Assembly: GCA_019187485.1 (NCBI GenBank)
Contig: JABAQR010000055.1
Coordinates: 1 to 40,438, forward strand
Source: Lysobacterales bacterium
GTDB lineage: Bacteria; Pseudomonadota; Gammaproteobacteria; Xanthomonadales; SZUA-5
DNA: 40,438 nt
Reading direction: 5' to 3'
Part shown: positions 23,095 through 30,646 of the stretch, in pieces
How positions within the stretch are numbered: position 1 is the stretch's first letter
Layout: every line of letters starts with the position of its first letter
Notes under the pieces: generated by a model
The model's database searches: none
What the model saw: only the letters and a program-made list of their open reading frames with translations
What the model was told of the DNA's origin: nothing
Program-made: the position numbers and the translations under genes

Positions 23095-24591
23095 TCAGGC
23101 GTCGGCGTCGTCGGGTGACGAAGCCGGTCGCGGCGGTGGGGTGCTGCCGCCGTCCTTGGAGGTGCGCCGCGGATCGGAATCGAAGATCAGGCCGAGGTCA
23201 TCGGCGCGCTGGTTGTCGGCAGCGATCTCGCGGTCGATGTCCTCGGCGTCGTAGCCGTTCGCCGAAATCGCTTCCGAGCGGCTCATGAGGCCCGAGCGGA
23301 TCGCCAGCAGCATCGCCTTGTATTCCTTTTCGGGATCGACCCACTGCCAGCCCTGCGGAATCCACTTCACTTGCAGGTAGTGACGGCGACGCGCGGGCCC
23401 TCCGTGCGCGAATCCGGGCGCCGCGAGCGCGCCGGAAAGCACCGCTTGCTTCATCCACGCGGCCCAGATGGGACGGCACAGCTGATGGACCAGCACGGCG
23501 TGCTGCACCATCTCGCAGCGGCGCCGAAACTCCAGCAGGCCCGCGCGGATCGAGGAGTAGTTGACGCCGGTGAGGTCACCGGTCAGTTGCTCGTAGGTGA
23601 TGCCGATCGCTGCGGCGACCGCCCGAAATTGCGTACGCAGGAACTCCGAGTAGGCGCTGCCCACATCGGCCGGATCGGAGAACTTGATGTCCTCGCCGGG
23701 CTCCAGGATCTGCAGCGTGCCAGGCTCCAGGCTCGCCACCGAGATGCCCTCGGCATCCGGCGCACCTTCGCCCATCAGCGAGTCCTCGGGGTTCTGGCGG
23801 GTTACGAAACCGGCGAACATCGCCGCGGTCTTCTTGCGCACCAGTTCGGCATCGTCGTACTGATCGAGCTCGTTGAGTTTGACCAACGCACGCGACAGCC
23901 AGGGCTCGCCACGAATCTGACCGGGGCGCAGCACGCGATACAGGTGCGCGATCTCGCGCGCATCGACGCGCACGGTGTCGAGACCGCCTTGGCCGGACAT
24001 CGGCGCGAGGCGCCCGTCCTCGGGATGCGCGCGGTAGAGATGGTAGGCGACGCGTCGCCCGAGCCCATCAAACTCGATGCCGGCGCGCACGACGTTGCCG
24101 TTCGCCAGATCGGTGTTGAGGTGCATCGGCAGGTGCTCGGGTTCGAGCAGCTGGATCTGCAGCGGCACCGCCAGACCATCTTCCGGACGGCGCGGGCGCA
24201 GACGGATCAAGCATTCGCCGCCTTCGAGCATGGCGCGGCAGGCGAGCGCCTGCAGGCCATAGAAATCGGTCTGGCCCGCGGCGTCAGCATCGTCGGTCCA
24301 GTCGCGCCACAGCGCTTGGACGTCAGCACGGAAGCGCTCATCAGGCGATAGGCTCTGCGGCTTGATGCCGGTGCCGACGGCGTTGGCTACGAAGGCTTCC
24401 AGCGCGGCCTGCGCCCAGGCGTTGCGGCGGACCAGGTCGCGGCTCTTGATGCGCAGATCGACGCCGGTCGCGAGCATCGCGGCCACGGCGCCCGGATTGC
24501 CGGGCATCCACGCCAGCGAACGACGGCCACGACCCGCGGCCTCATGCACCGGGCTGCCAAAGAAGCTACGTAGTTTTCCGAACCAGGACAT
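23095..24591 (-). CDS. Portal protein, lambda gpB-like
   Basis: This 498-aa protein forms the dodecameric DNA gate. Signature stretches: SLAWMPGNPGAVAAMLATGV, RDLVRRNAWAQAALEAFVAN, VGTGIKPQSLS, IQLLEPEHLPMHLN, GEPWLSRALVKLNELDQYDD, ITYEQLTGDLTGVNYSSIRA, and a C-terminus rich in Asp/Pro. ATG at 24591 (MSWFGKLRSFFGS) is selected because 67 upstream codons in frame are a shadow of the gpW gene. It lies 1 bp after the gpW-like stop. Confidence 0.93.
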   Translation of the reverse strand: MSWFGKLRSFFGSPVHEAAGRGRRSLAWMPGNPGAVAAMLATGVDLRIKSRDLVRRNAWAQAALEAFVANAVGTGIKPQSLSPDERFRADVQALWRDWTDDADAAGQTDFYGLQALACRAMLEGGECLIRLRPRRPEDGLAVPLQIQLLEPEHLPMHLNTDLANGNVVRAGIEFDGLGRRVAYHLYRAHPEDGRLAPMSGQGGLDTVRVDAREIAHLYRVLRPGQIRGEPWLSRALVKLNELDQYDDAELVRKKTAAMFAGFVTRQNPEDSLMGEGAPDAEGISVASLEPGTLQILEPGEDIKFSDPADVGSAYSEFLRTQFRAVAAAIGITYEQLTGDLTGVNYSSIRAGLLEFRRRCEMVQHAVLVHQLCRPIWAAWMKQAVLSGALAAPGFAHGGPARRRHYLQVKWIPQGWQWVDPEKEYKAMLLAIRSGLMSRSEAISANGYDAEDIDREIAADNQRADDLGLIFDSDPRRTSKDGGSTPPPRPASSPDDADA

Positions 24592-24592
24592 C

Positions 24593-24814
24593 TCAGAAGC
24601 CCTTGCGGGTCGTGACCCGGATCTGGCGCGGCGCACCGGGCCACAGGCCGGTGCTGGCCGCCTGTTCGGCGATGCCGCGCTTGACCTCGCGGATCGCCGC
24701 GAGGAGTTCCTCAACCGAGCGGTACTCGACCGTGTTGCCGCCGAAGGTGACGCGGCGCTCGCCCTTGGCCAGCGCAGCCTCCAGCGCCTCAAGGTGGTCG
24801 GATGTGAAGGCCAT
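24593..24814 (-). CDS. gpW-like head-tail joining protein
   Basis: This 73-aa protein has two helices flanking a beta hairpin: TSDHLEALEAALAKGERRVTF, GGNTVEYRSVEELLAAIREV, KRGIAEQAA. This is the gpW fold. Its ATG at 24814 shares its A with the stop of the upstream gene (TGATG). Lambda W has 68 aa and likewise precedes the portal gene. It binds the portal after packaging to seal the head and start the connector. The Arg-rich, Gly/Phe tail (IRVTTRKGF) is also gpW-like. Confidence 0.88.
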   Translation of the reverse strand: MAFTSDHLEALEAALAKGERRVTFGGNTVEYRSVEELLAAIREVKRGIAEQAASTGLWPGAPRQIRVTTRKGF

Positions 24815-25206
24815 CAGCGGTACACCACGATGTTGATCTCGGCCGAATCGGTGAAGGTCGATGCGGCGGTCGCGCAGCTGACGTCGAGGAAGCGTGCGGT
24901 CTTGAGATCGTCCTCGGCGCGCACGACGGCGAACCGTTGCTGTCCGCGATCCACCGAACTGCGCGCGAGCGCCGTCCAGCAGTAGTGGGTGTCCGGCAGC
25001 CGCATGGCGAAGTGGATGCGGTAGCGCCCGGCCGCGAGGCGGTCGACCGCCAGAACCTGGTAGGCCGCGCGGATGACGACCTCGCCATCGATCACGCCAA
25101 AGCACACCCATGCCCGCGCCACACCCGGATGCATGGCGTCGATCTTCGACGCCAGCACCCGACCGATGCGGATAGCGAGATCAGCGATGCGGTCGACCAG
25201 CGCCAT
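24814..25206 (-). CDS. Fibre-tip-like beta domain protein in the head cluster
   Basis: This 130-aa protein starts MALVDRIADLAIRIGRVLAS (ATG 25206). After residue 30 comes ARAWVCFGVIDGEVVIRAAY, QVLAVDRLAAGRYRIHFAMR, LPDTHYCWTALARSS and STFTDSAEINIVVYR. This AWV-x-F...RYRIHFA..LPDTHYCW pattern is a phage tail-fibre C-terminal domain (usual form AWVNF...G.YTVNFA..MPDANY). It is unusual here because the gene sits between terminase and gpW, downstream of a coiled-coil protein. It may be the receptor- or surface-binding tip of a head fibre or of a tail fibre stored in the head module. Confidence 0.68.
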   Translation of the reverse strand: MALVDRIADLAIRIGRVLASKIDAMHPGVARAWVCFGVIDGEVVIRAAYQVLAVDRLAAGRYRIHFAMRLPDTHYCWTALARSSVDRGQQRFAVVRAEDDLKTARFLDVSCATAASTFTDSAEINIVVYR

Positions 25207-25207
25207 G

Positions 25208-25699
25208 TCAGGCCAGCGCCGCCTCGAAGACCGCGCTGAAGTCGGTCTCGGGATCGCCGACATCGCTGCTGGCGATGGCGCCGATGTTGCTGCGGACCTG
25301 CGCCTGCTCCACACTGGTCAGCGCCTGCGCGGCGTCGAAGCGGACGCGGTTGTTGACGGCCGCCAGCAGCGCATCGAGGCCGGTGCTGCCCGAGGTCAGC
25401 AGTTCCTGGATCTCCAGCAGGGTGTCGTAGGCGGCATCGGCACCGCCGAGGATCTCCGCCTTCAGGGTGTCGAGCAGATCGACGATCTTGCTCGACGAGT
25501 AGGTCGTGCTGGTCGAGACCTGGCCATCGTTGATGCCGCTGGTGGCGGTGACGGCGTCCTTGAGCTCATTGATCGCGGCGACGAGGTTGGTCTTGTTGGT
25601 GGTGGCCAACAGGGCCAGGTTGCCGGTCTTCGCGCGCACGTCGATGAACTCCTGCGCGACGCGGATGACCAGGCTTTCGATACGGGAAGCCAGACTCAT
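25208..25699 (-). CDS. Fibre stalk protein in the head cluster
   Basis: This 163-aa protein is built of helical and repeat segments seen in tail fibres: NKTNLVAAINELKDAVTATSG, SSSKIVDLLDTLKAEILGG, AYDTLLEIQELLTSGSTGLD, FDAAQALTSVEQAQVRSNIG. The last element resembles the FDAAQALTxxQQxQxRxNIGA repeat of phage fibres. It should trimerise as a coiled coil, with the next gene (1 bp gap) as its tip. Encoded right after terminase, it is likelier to be a capsid-borne fibre than a tail component. That last step is inference. Confidence 0.68.
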   Translation of the reverse strand: MSLASRIESLVIRVAQEFIDVRAKTGNLALLATTNKTNLVAAINELKDAVTATSGINDGQVSTSTTYSSSKIVDLLDTLKAEILGGADAAYDTLLEIQELLTSGSTGLDALLAAVNNRVRFDAAQALTSVEQAQVRSNIGAIASSDVGDPETDFSAVFEAALA

Positions 25700-25729
25700 G
25701 AAGCACTCCTTGAGATGGGGATGGATCGG

Positions 25730-27688
25730 TTACGACAGCCATCGGCTTTTGACGACGCGCCGCCGGATGGGCGCGCCCGGGTGGGCCTGGCCACCGCGCG
25801 GGGTGGCCGGGTCGTGGATCGGTAGTGCGAGGGCGGGCTCCGGCGCGCGTTCGACGCCGAGTGAACGCTCCAGCTCGCGCCAGTGGCGCTCTTCGAATCG
25901 GTCGAGGCCAGCCGCGGCCGCCGCGGCGCGGGCGTAGATGTAGCAATCGAGCGCTTCGTTGCGCTCGCGCACCTTCTGCCACTCACGTACCGGAAACCCG
26001 TTGCGGTCGCGGCGCGTGATCAGCTGCTCGGCGCAGAGCTGCTGCACGAACTCCGCATCGATCTGCGGCAGGTGCACGAAGCCGGACGGGAACGTCAGGC
26101 TCACGTCGTCGTCGCCGACCGTCGCGCTCTTGCGCAGGTTGTTGTAGAGCTCGAGCTTGGCGATCCCGACCGCGACGGAGAACACCTTGATGCCGCGGCG
26201 AAGGCGCTTGCCATCGCGCGAGACATCGACCGCAGTCGGCGTGCCGATCAGGGCTGCGCCGCGCGCAGCGCCCTTGACCGCCATCACGCGCGCATCGCGG
26301 CAGGCGCGCACGAAGGCATAGGCCTCCTGCGTGGCGAAGCCGGTGTCGAGCGCGAAGCGCACCAGCGGCATCAGCGCACCGGAGGCGTGGGTCCAGTGCT
26401 CATCAAGCAGGGCTGAGAGCGCCCGCCACACGCCCTCGCGCGCGGTATCACCCATCAGCACCCGATGCTCGACCAGCCAGGACTCCTTGCCGCGGCCGAA
26501 GGCCCAGACCGAGACTTCGATGCGGTCCTTCTGCACGTCGGCGCCGCCGACCAGCAGCAGGCCACCGAGCGGCACGGTGCCGATGCGGTAGTCCTCGCGA
26601 CGTTCGACCAGACGCTGCCAATCCGGCGCTTCGCCTTCTTCGACCCAGGTCTCGCCGAGCTCGGTGTTCTTGAAGGTCTTGATCGCCGAGGCCGATCCGG
26701 ACTCTTTGTTGACCGCCGCCTCCCAGGCTGCGGCGATGTCGCGCCAGGCACGCCAGCCCACCGGGCTGTAGAGCGAGGACAGGTGGAAGCCCGCGGTCTT
26801 GCCGACGACATCTACGGTCGCGCGCCACTCGCCGTGTTCGAGCATCCAGGTCTTGTGGTGCTCGGCGATGGCGGTGTCGCAGGCCTCGCAGATGTAGGCG
26901 GCCGTCTCTGGCGCACCCTTGTCCCAGCGCAGCTGCTCGAAGCGCAGCCATTGCCGGTGCGCGCAATGTGGGCACGGCACGAAGTACCGACGCTGGTCGC
27001 TGGCGTCGTACTCGCGCTCGATGGCCGAGGCGCCGGCAATCGTCGGCGTCGAGACGATGAAGATCTTGCGCCGCGCAAAGGTGCGCGTGCGCGCCTCGGC
27101 GAGCGAGATCGCATCGCCTTCGCCCTCGACGTCGAGCGGGTAGCCATCGACCTCGTCCAGAAACAGGTAGCGCACCGGCATCGAACGCAGACCGACCGCG
27201 CTGTTGGCGCCGGTCATCACCAGCACGCCGCCGCGGAACTCCTTGGCCAGAATCGTGTTGCCCGAATCGCGCGAGCGCGCCGGCGCGATCAGTTCCGCCA
27301 GCACGCCTGACTCCTCGATCAGCGGGTCGATGCGCTGCTTGGAGTTGCGCTTGGCCATCTCGACGGTCGGCCAGACTGCCATCATCGGACCGGGCGCGTG
27401 GTGGATCACGTAACCGATCCAGTTCGAGCCCATCTCGGTGGCACCGAGCTGCGCCGCCTTCATAAACACCACGCGCTCGACCGGTGAGGTCGGCGACAGG
27501 CAGTCCATGATGGCTTTGAGGTACGGCGTGCGGCTCGTCCGCCAGCGCCCGGGCTCGGCCGAGGCCTTGCTCGATAGCATGCGATGCCGATCCGACCACT
27601 CCGAGACGGTCAGCAGCGGGTCGGGGAGCAAGCCCTCGCGCCAGGCGCGTTCGAGCTCGGCGGCGCCCTCGTAGATCGTGTCGATCAT
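25730..27688 (-). CDS. terL: Terminase large subunit (lambda gpA family)
   Basis: This 652-aa motor and nuclease packages phage DNA. Motifs: a degenerate Walker A KAAQLGATE (77-85), Walker B YLFLDEVDG (174-182), coupling motif STPT (213-216), and a zinc-binding pair of CxxC (C239, C242, C267, C270). A C-terminal nuclease domain contains GGADVQKDRIEVSVWAFGRG and RERNEALDCYIYARA. The family cuts at cos sites. The 4-bp overlap with TerS and the divergent neighbours put its operon start at 28221. Confidence 0.94.
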   Translation of the reverse strand: MIDTIYEGAAELERAWREGLLPDPLLTVSEWSDRHRMLSSKASAEPGRWRTSRTPYLKAIMDCLSPTSPVERVVFMKAAQLGATEMGSNWIGYVIHHAPGPMMAVWPTVEMAKRNSKQRIDPLIEESGVLAELIAPARSRDSGNTILAKEFRGGVLVMTGANSAVGLRSMPVRYLFLDEVDGYPLDVEGEGDAISLAEARTRTFARRKIFIVSTPTIAGASAIEREYDASDQRRYFVPCPHCAHRQWLRFEQLRWDKGAPETAAYICEACDTAIAEHHKTWMLEHGEWRATVDVVGKTAGFHLSSLYSPVGWRAWRDIAAAWEAAVNKESGSASAIKTFKNTELGETWVEEGEAPDWQRLVERREDYRIGTVPLGGLLLVGGADVQKDRIEVSVWAFGRGKESWLVEHRVLMGDTAREGVWRALSALLDEHWTHASGALMPLVRFALDTGFATQEAYAFVRACRDARVMAVKGAARGAALIGTPTAVDVSRDGKRLRRGIKVFSVAVGIAKLELYNNLRKSATVGDDDVSLTFPSGFVHLPQIDAEFVQQLCAEQLITRRDRNGFPVREWQKVRERNEALDCYIYARAAAAAAGLDRFEERHWRELERSLGVERAPEPALALPIHDPATPRGGQAHPGAPIRRRVVKSRWLS

Positions 27689-28221
27689 TCGATGCGCGGG
27701 CGCAACTCGCCCAGCTCCTGCAGGTGTTCGCGCACAGCCGCCTCCAGGGCGACGTGCAAGGTGTGCGGATCAACGCCGAGGCGTGCGGCCATCTGCGCCG
27801 AAACGCGCGCGGGCCAGTTCAACCAGGCATCGCGCTCGGTGCGCGCCAGCTTGAATACATGCGCGATGGCCTGGTTGCGGTCGACCAGCTCGCCCTTGAG
27901 GCGGGCGAGGCGCACCTTGTTGGTCTGTGCCTTGACCACCTCGTTGACCGTGCGCGCTTGCAACAGGGACGCGCCGCCCGCCGGGAGCGCGGAACCCGCA
28001 TCGCCTGCGGGGGCAACGTCGGCTGGAACGGGCGCCCGCGGCGGCGGCGTGCGCGAGCCCACGCGCGGGGCTTCAGTGTTGCGCGACCACTGGGCATCGG
28101 CCTGCGTCGGGTCCAGCGTGCCGTCGGCGTTGGGCGTGATGCGGCCTGCAGCAATGGCTTTGCGAACGGCGGCATCCGATACACCCCGGTGCCGCGCGTA
28201 GGCGCGAATCGACAGTCCCAT
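27685..28221 (-). CDS. terS: Terminase small subunit (Nu1-like)
   Basis: This 178-aa protein starts GLSIRAYARHRGVSDAAVRKA, a winged-helix/HTH segment binding the packaging site as in Nu1. A Pro/Ala linker (residues 48-85) follows, then a helical oligomerisation part (VNEVVKAQTNKVRLARLKGEL, VFKLARTERDAWLNWPAR) and a C-terminal segment binding the large subunit. It is the first gene of the leftward late operon. Lambda cos lies just before Nu1; the corresponding cos here should be at or near 28222-28318, but I cannot identify it. Confidence 0.88.
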   Translation of the reverse strand: MGLSIRAYARHRGVSDAAVRKAIAAGRITPNADGTLDPTQADAQWSRNTEAPRVGSRTPPPRAPVPADVAPAGDAGSALPAGGASLLQARTVNEVVKAQTNKVRLARLKGELVDRNQAIAHVFKLARTERDAWLNWPARVSAQMAARLGVDPHTLHVALEAAVREHLQELGELRPRIE

Positions 28222-28259
28222 CGGCCCTTTTCAATCAATTCGAACAAGCGACGAAAAGC

Positions 28260-28290
28260 GCTTGGCTTCACCTCCGTACAGCGCGTTCAT
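28260..28290 (+). repeat. 31-nt bipartite element, copy 1
   Basis: GCTTGGCTTC, six variable bases (ACCTCC), then GTACAGCGCGTTCAT, differing from the consensus GAACAGCGCGTTCAT by one base. It ends 28 nt before the ATG of the first plus-strand gene. It lies in the 97-bp gap between the divergent terS and that gene, so it also marks the start of the plus-strand operon. Confidence 0.85.
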
Positions 28291-28318
28291 CGCCGTCCCC
28301 GATCACGAGGACAAGCCG

Positions 28319-28591
28319 ATGAACCCTTCGAACATGGACACGCTGGCGAAAGCACTGGCCAACGCCGCGATGACGGTGCTGGTGCGCTCCTGCCGCAACG
28401 AAGTTGCTGGCGCCAGCCACGCGCGCCTGGAGGCGGCCTGCGCCGCGATGCGCGCCAAGGCGCGCCCGGTGCTCGACCGACTGCTCGACGACGCCCGCGC
28501 GGCGCCCTGGGTGGCCGAGGCGGCCTTCGCCGCTGCGGCCCTGGAATTGGCGCAGACCGGCATCGCCGCGCTGAAGGCCTCTGAAGCCTGA
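28319..28591 (+). CDS. Hypothetical helical protein, first gene of the accessory block
   Basis: This 90-aa Ala-rich protein (MDTLAKALANAAMTVLVRSC, SHARLEAACAAMRAKARPVL, EAAFAAAALELAQTGIAAL) is predicted almost wholly helical. The start at 28319 is preceded by GAGGA 7 nt upstream; the frame's earlier ATG-like starts overlap the repeat element. No domain is recognised. As one of eight small plus-strand genes opposite the late operon, it could be an early gene countering host defence; that is inference. Confidence 0.6.
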   Translation: MNPSNMDTLAKALANAAMTVLVRSCRNEVAGASHARLEAACAAMRAKARPVLDRLLDDARAAPWVAEAAFAAAALELAQTGIAALKASEA

Positions 28592-28608
28592 ATCTGCTGG
28601 CGAACAAC

Positions 28609-28639
28609 GCTTGGCTTCACTGCGGAACAGCGTGTTCAT
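28609..28639 (+). repeat. 31-nt bipartite element, copy 2
   Basis: GCTTGGCTTC, ACTGCG, GAACAGCGTGTTCAT (one difference, T for C, at base 8 of the second half). It ends 43 nt before the ATG at 28683, the longest spacing of the set. It lies 17 bp after the stop of the preceding gene. Confidence 0.87.
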
Positions 28640-28682
28640 GTGTCCCGCAACGAGCACACCCACACCATCACGGAGCACCACC

Positions 28683-28934
28683 ATGAGCACGACAACCGCC
28701 AAGCGCCAGGAGATCGTCGACGAACTCGGCGAGATCCAATCCCAGATCCTGGACCTGGTCGAGCAGGCGCGCGCGCTATTGCGCCGCAACGGACTACAGG
28801 GGGCGCTGATGCGTGCCGAGTCCTACTGGGTCGCGCATGTCATCACCGCAGTGAGCAACGACCACGACTACCTCGGCGGATCGATGGTCAGCCTGCAGAA
28901 CACCATCGACGAGATCAAGAACGACGACGACTGA
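28683..28934 (+). CDS. Hypothetical helical protein
   Basis: This 83-aa protein begins MSTTTAKRQEIVDELGEIQS, followed by QILDLVEQARALLRRNGLQG, a coiled-coil-like helix, and ends acidic (TIDEIKNDDD). The start is the ATG with a GGAG upstream (CACGGAGCACCACCATG); element copy 2 lies before it. It resembles phage early helical proteins; no family recognised. Confidence 0.65.
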   Translation: MSTTTAKRQEIVDELGEIQSQILDLVEQARALLRRNGLQGALMRAESYWVAHVITAVSNDHDYLGGSMVSLQNTIDEIKNDDD

Positions 28935-28981
28935 GCGCAGCGCCGGGTGGGTCATCCCGCCCGGCCAGCCCCGCCGATGCC

Positions 28982-29012
28982 GCTTGGCTTCACCAACGAA
29001 CAGCGCGTTCAT
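28982..29012 (+). repeat. 31-nt bipartite element, copy 3
   Basis: GCTTGGCTTC, ACCAAC, GAACAGCGCGTTCAT: a perfect match to the consensus halves. It ends 35 nt before the ATG at 29048; an AGGAG lies between. Confidence 0.9.
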
Positions 29013-29047
29013 CACGCGCACGCCCACATCAAGACAGGAGCAACACC

Positions 29048-29653
29048 ATGAGCACGATCCAACTGACCTCGACCCAGCACTTCATCCTGGATGCCGCCAT
29101 CAAGCGCACCGAGGGGCGCATCGAACAATTCCCGGACAACGTCAAAGGCGGCGCGCGATCCAAGGTGCTCGATGGCCTTTTCAATCGCGCGCTGATCACG
29201 CCCGATGGCGAGGGCTGGCGCGTGGCCGCCGAGGGCTACGACGCGCTGAACTACCCGCGCCCGGGCATCAACCCGAAGCGCATGTCGGCCTTCGAGGCCA
29301 AGCTCGACCAGGTCATCGCCAACGCCGAGGCGGCGGCGCAGGCCACACCAGACGCCACAACGGACGCCGTGGACGACGCGGCGATGGAAGACGCCGTCGC
29401 CAGCGCCGAGGCGAGCTTCGCGGCAAACGACGCGCCACGCGTGCCACGCACCCGCGAGAACAGCAAGCAGGCAGAAGTCCTGCGGATGCTGCGTCGCCCT
29501 GAGGGCGCGACGATCAGCCAGATCTGCGAGAGCACCGGTTGGCAGGCGCACACGGTCCGCGGGACCTTCGCCGGGGCCTTCAAGAAGAAGCTCGGCCTGG
29601 TGCTGACCTCCGAGAAAGCGACGGGCGCGGAACGGGTGTACCGGGTCGCTTGA
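29048..29653 (+). CDS. DUF3489-domain protein
   Basis: This 201-aa protein's N-terminal 60 residues (STQHFILDAAIKRTEGRIEQ, KGGARSKVLDGLFNRALITP) look like a winged-helix-type unit. Residues about 75-130 are an acidic/Ala linker (AEAAAQATPDATTDAVDDAA). The C-terminal 65 residues (NSKQAEVLRMLRRPEGATIS, ICESTGWQAHTVRGTFAGAF, KKKLGLVLTSEKATGAERVY) match DUF3489, an HTH-like domain frequent in phages and mobile elements. An AGGAG 7 nt before ATG 29048 fixes the start. It is probably DNA-binding. The frame opening earlier, at 28640, is a shadow. Confidence 0.8.
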   Translation: MSTIQLTSTQHFILDAAIKRTEGRIEQFPDNVKGGARSKVLDGLFNRALITPDGEGWRVAAEGYDALNYPRPGINPKRMSAFEAKLDQVIANAEAAAQATPDATTDAVDDAAMEDAVASAEASFAANDAPRVPRTRENSKQAEVLRMLRRPEGATISQICESTGWQAHTVRGTFAGAFKKKLGLVLTSEKATGAERVYRVA

Positions 29654-29679
29654 ACATGATCGAGAAGCCAGGCGGAAAC

Positions 29680-29710
29680 GCTTGGCTTCTCGCTTGAACA
29701 GCGCGTTCAT
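29680..29710 (+). repeat. 31-nt bipartite element, copy 4
   Basis: GCTTGGCTTC, TCGCTT, GAACAGCGCGTTCAT: perfect halves. It ends 32 nt before ATG 29743. The preceding 26 bp after the DUF3489 stop hold nothing else visible. Confidence 0.9.
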
Positions 29711-29742
29711 GGGGTCGTTGCCACACGACCCGGAGACCTCGC

Positions 29743-29949
29743 ATGAGCATCAACGACCTCTTCACCCGCATCGCCCAGACGCATCTGCACATCGAGACCC
29801 TGGAGACGCGCCACCGCGACAGCCTGGACTTCCACGACGTGGGCGTGTGGTGCGTGCGCGACGCCCTGCAGGCCGCCTTTGAGGCGGGCGTCGCGGAAGG
29901 TCTCCGCAAGGCGGGTCGGACGAAGAAGGAGGGCCAAGCCAAGCAGTAA
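29743..29949 (+). CDS. Small protein, DUF6900-like
   Basis: This 68-aa protein begins MSINDLFTRIAQTHLHIETL, followed by ETRHRDSLDFHDVGVWCVRD, ALQAAFEAGVAEG and a basic tail (RKAGRTKKEGQAK). The IETLETR.SDSLDFHDV.VW block recalls DUF6900 (from memory). Size and regular form suggest a real, compact fold. GGAGA precedes the start. Such genes sit in phages and plasmids near accessory genes; function unknown. Confidence 0.7.
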   Translation: MSINDLFTRIAQTHLHIETLETRHRDSLDFHDVGVWCVRDALQAAFEAGVAEGLRKAGRTKKEGQAKQ

Positions 29950-29951
29950 TT

Positions 29952-29982
29952 GCTTGGCTTCGCACGCGAACAGCGCGTTCAT
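29952..29982 (+). repeat. 31-nt bipartite element, copy 5
   Basis: GCTTGGCTTC, GCACGC, GAACAGCGCGTTCAT: perfect halves. It starts only 2 bp after the previous stop and ends 30 nt before ATG 30013. The frame running from it (LGFAREQRVHA) is open without a stop into the next gene, which matters for the leader-peptide reading. Confidence 0.9.
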
Positions 29983-30012
29983 GCATCCACACCGAACAAC
30001 ACCGAGATCCCC

Positions 30013-30321
30013 ATGATCGAGAGCATCAAAGTCCGTTTCGCACGCAAGCCCAACGACCTGGCCGACGTCCTGGCCAGCCTGCGATACGGCGACCTGGCGA
30101 CCTACGTCGACATCGAGTCGCGCCAGGCCATGACCGAGGCCGAGTACGACGCGTTCACCGGCGCATTGCTGGCCGACCGCGATTGGCTCGCGGGGCGCGG
30201 CGGATTTTTGGAGGGCGGCGGGCGCAGCGTTGTCGAAGTCACCGCGCCCAATCGCACCACGCTCTACATCGATCCATCAGGTTCGAAGTACGGGCGTTAC
30301 GTCGGCATCTGCGCCGACTGA
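30013..30321 (+). CDS. Hypothetical protein with mixed alpha/beta content
   Basis: This 102-aa protein begins MIESIKVRFARKPNDLADVL, followed by RYGDLATYVDIESRQAMTEA, GRGGFLEGGGRSVVEVTAPN and TTLYIDPSGSKYGRYVGICA. No family recognised. The start ATG is downstream of element copy 5; the frame extends upstream through the element without a stop. It is followed 11 bp later by another small gene with no element of its own, so the two form one transcription unit. Confidence 0.65.
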   Translation: MIESIKVRFARKPNDLADVLASLRYGDLATYVDIESRQAMTEAEYDAFTGALLADRDWLAGRGGFLEGGGRSVVEVTAPNRTTLYIDPSGSKYGRYVGICAD

Positions 30322-30332
30322 AGGCCAAAGCC

Positions 30333-30545
30333 ATGTCCAACTACGTCGATTACCAACTGCAGCAACTGCGCCCCTTGGTGGGCGCGACCATCACCGCCCT
30401 GGCGCGAACCGCGCCAGACGAGGGTGAGTTCGAACCGGAGTTCTTCGGATTCGTGCTGACCTTGCCGGATGGTCAGCAGCGAACGCTGCTCATCTTGTCC
30501 GACCCGGAAGGCAATGGGCCCGGCGCCATCGAGATCGTCGACTGA
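30333..30545 (+). CDS. Hypothetical small acidic protein
   Basis: This 70-aa protein (DYQLQQLRPLVGATITALAR, EFFGFVLTLPDGQQRTLLIL, SDPEGNGPGAIEIVD) is strongly acidic with a beta-type core. It follows its neighbour by 11 bp and lacks the 31-nt element, fitting a two-gene operon driven by copy 5. A small acidic protein in a phage early block is a reasonable candidate for a DNA-mimic or anti-defence protein, but I see no diagnostic motif. Confidence 0.6.
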   Translation: MSNYVDYQLQQLRPLVGATITALARTAPDEGEFEPEFFGFVLTLPDGQQRTLLILSDPEGNGPGAIEIVD

Positions 30546-30582
30546 CTCGGCGTGCGAATGATCGAAGATTCTTCGCGAGAAC

Positions 30583-30613
30583 GCTTGGCTTCGGGGCGGA
30601 ACAGCGCGTTCAT
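30583..30613 (+). repeat. 31-nt bipartite element, copy 6
   Basis: GCTTGGCTTC, GGGGCG, GAACAGCGCGTTCAT: perfect halves. It ends 33 nt before ATG 30647. A GGAG lies between (CACTACGGAGTCCACCATG). Confidence 0.9.
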
Positions 30614-30646
30614 GGACGCGTCGCCACCCACACTACGGAGTCCACC

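Noticed and set aside
28260..30613. CRISPR-like array made of the repeated elements
   Set aside because: The repeats are 300-700 bp apart with genes between them, not short uniform spacers, and no cas gene is present.
28260..30613. Sigma-54 promoters at the 31-nt elements
   Set aside because: GG is present in the first half, but the GC expected 10 bp further on is GA in most copies, so the -24/-12 pattern is not met.
28639..30615. ATG formed at the end of some elements (GTTCATG) as the real start codon
   Set aside because: Copies 1 and 3 do not form an ATG there, the frames are not open in a consistent way, and better RBS-ATG pairs lie about 30 nt downstream.
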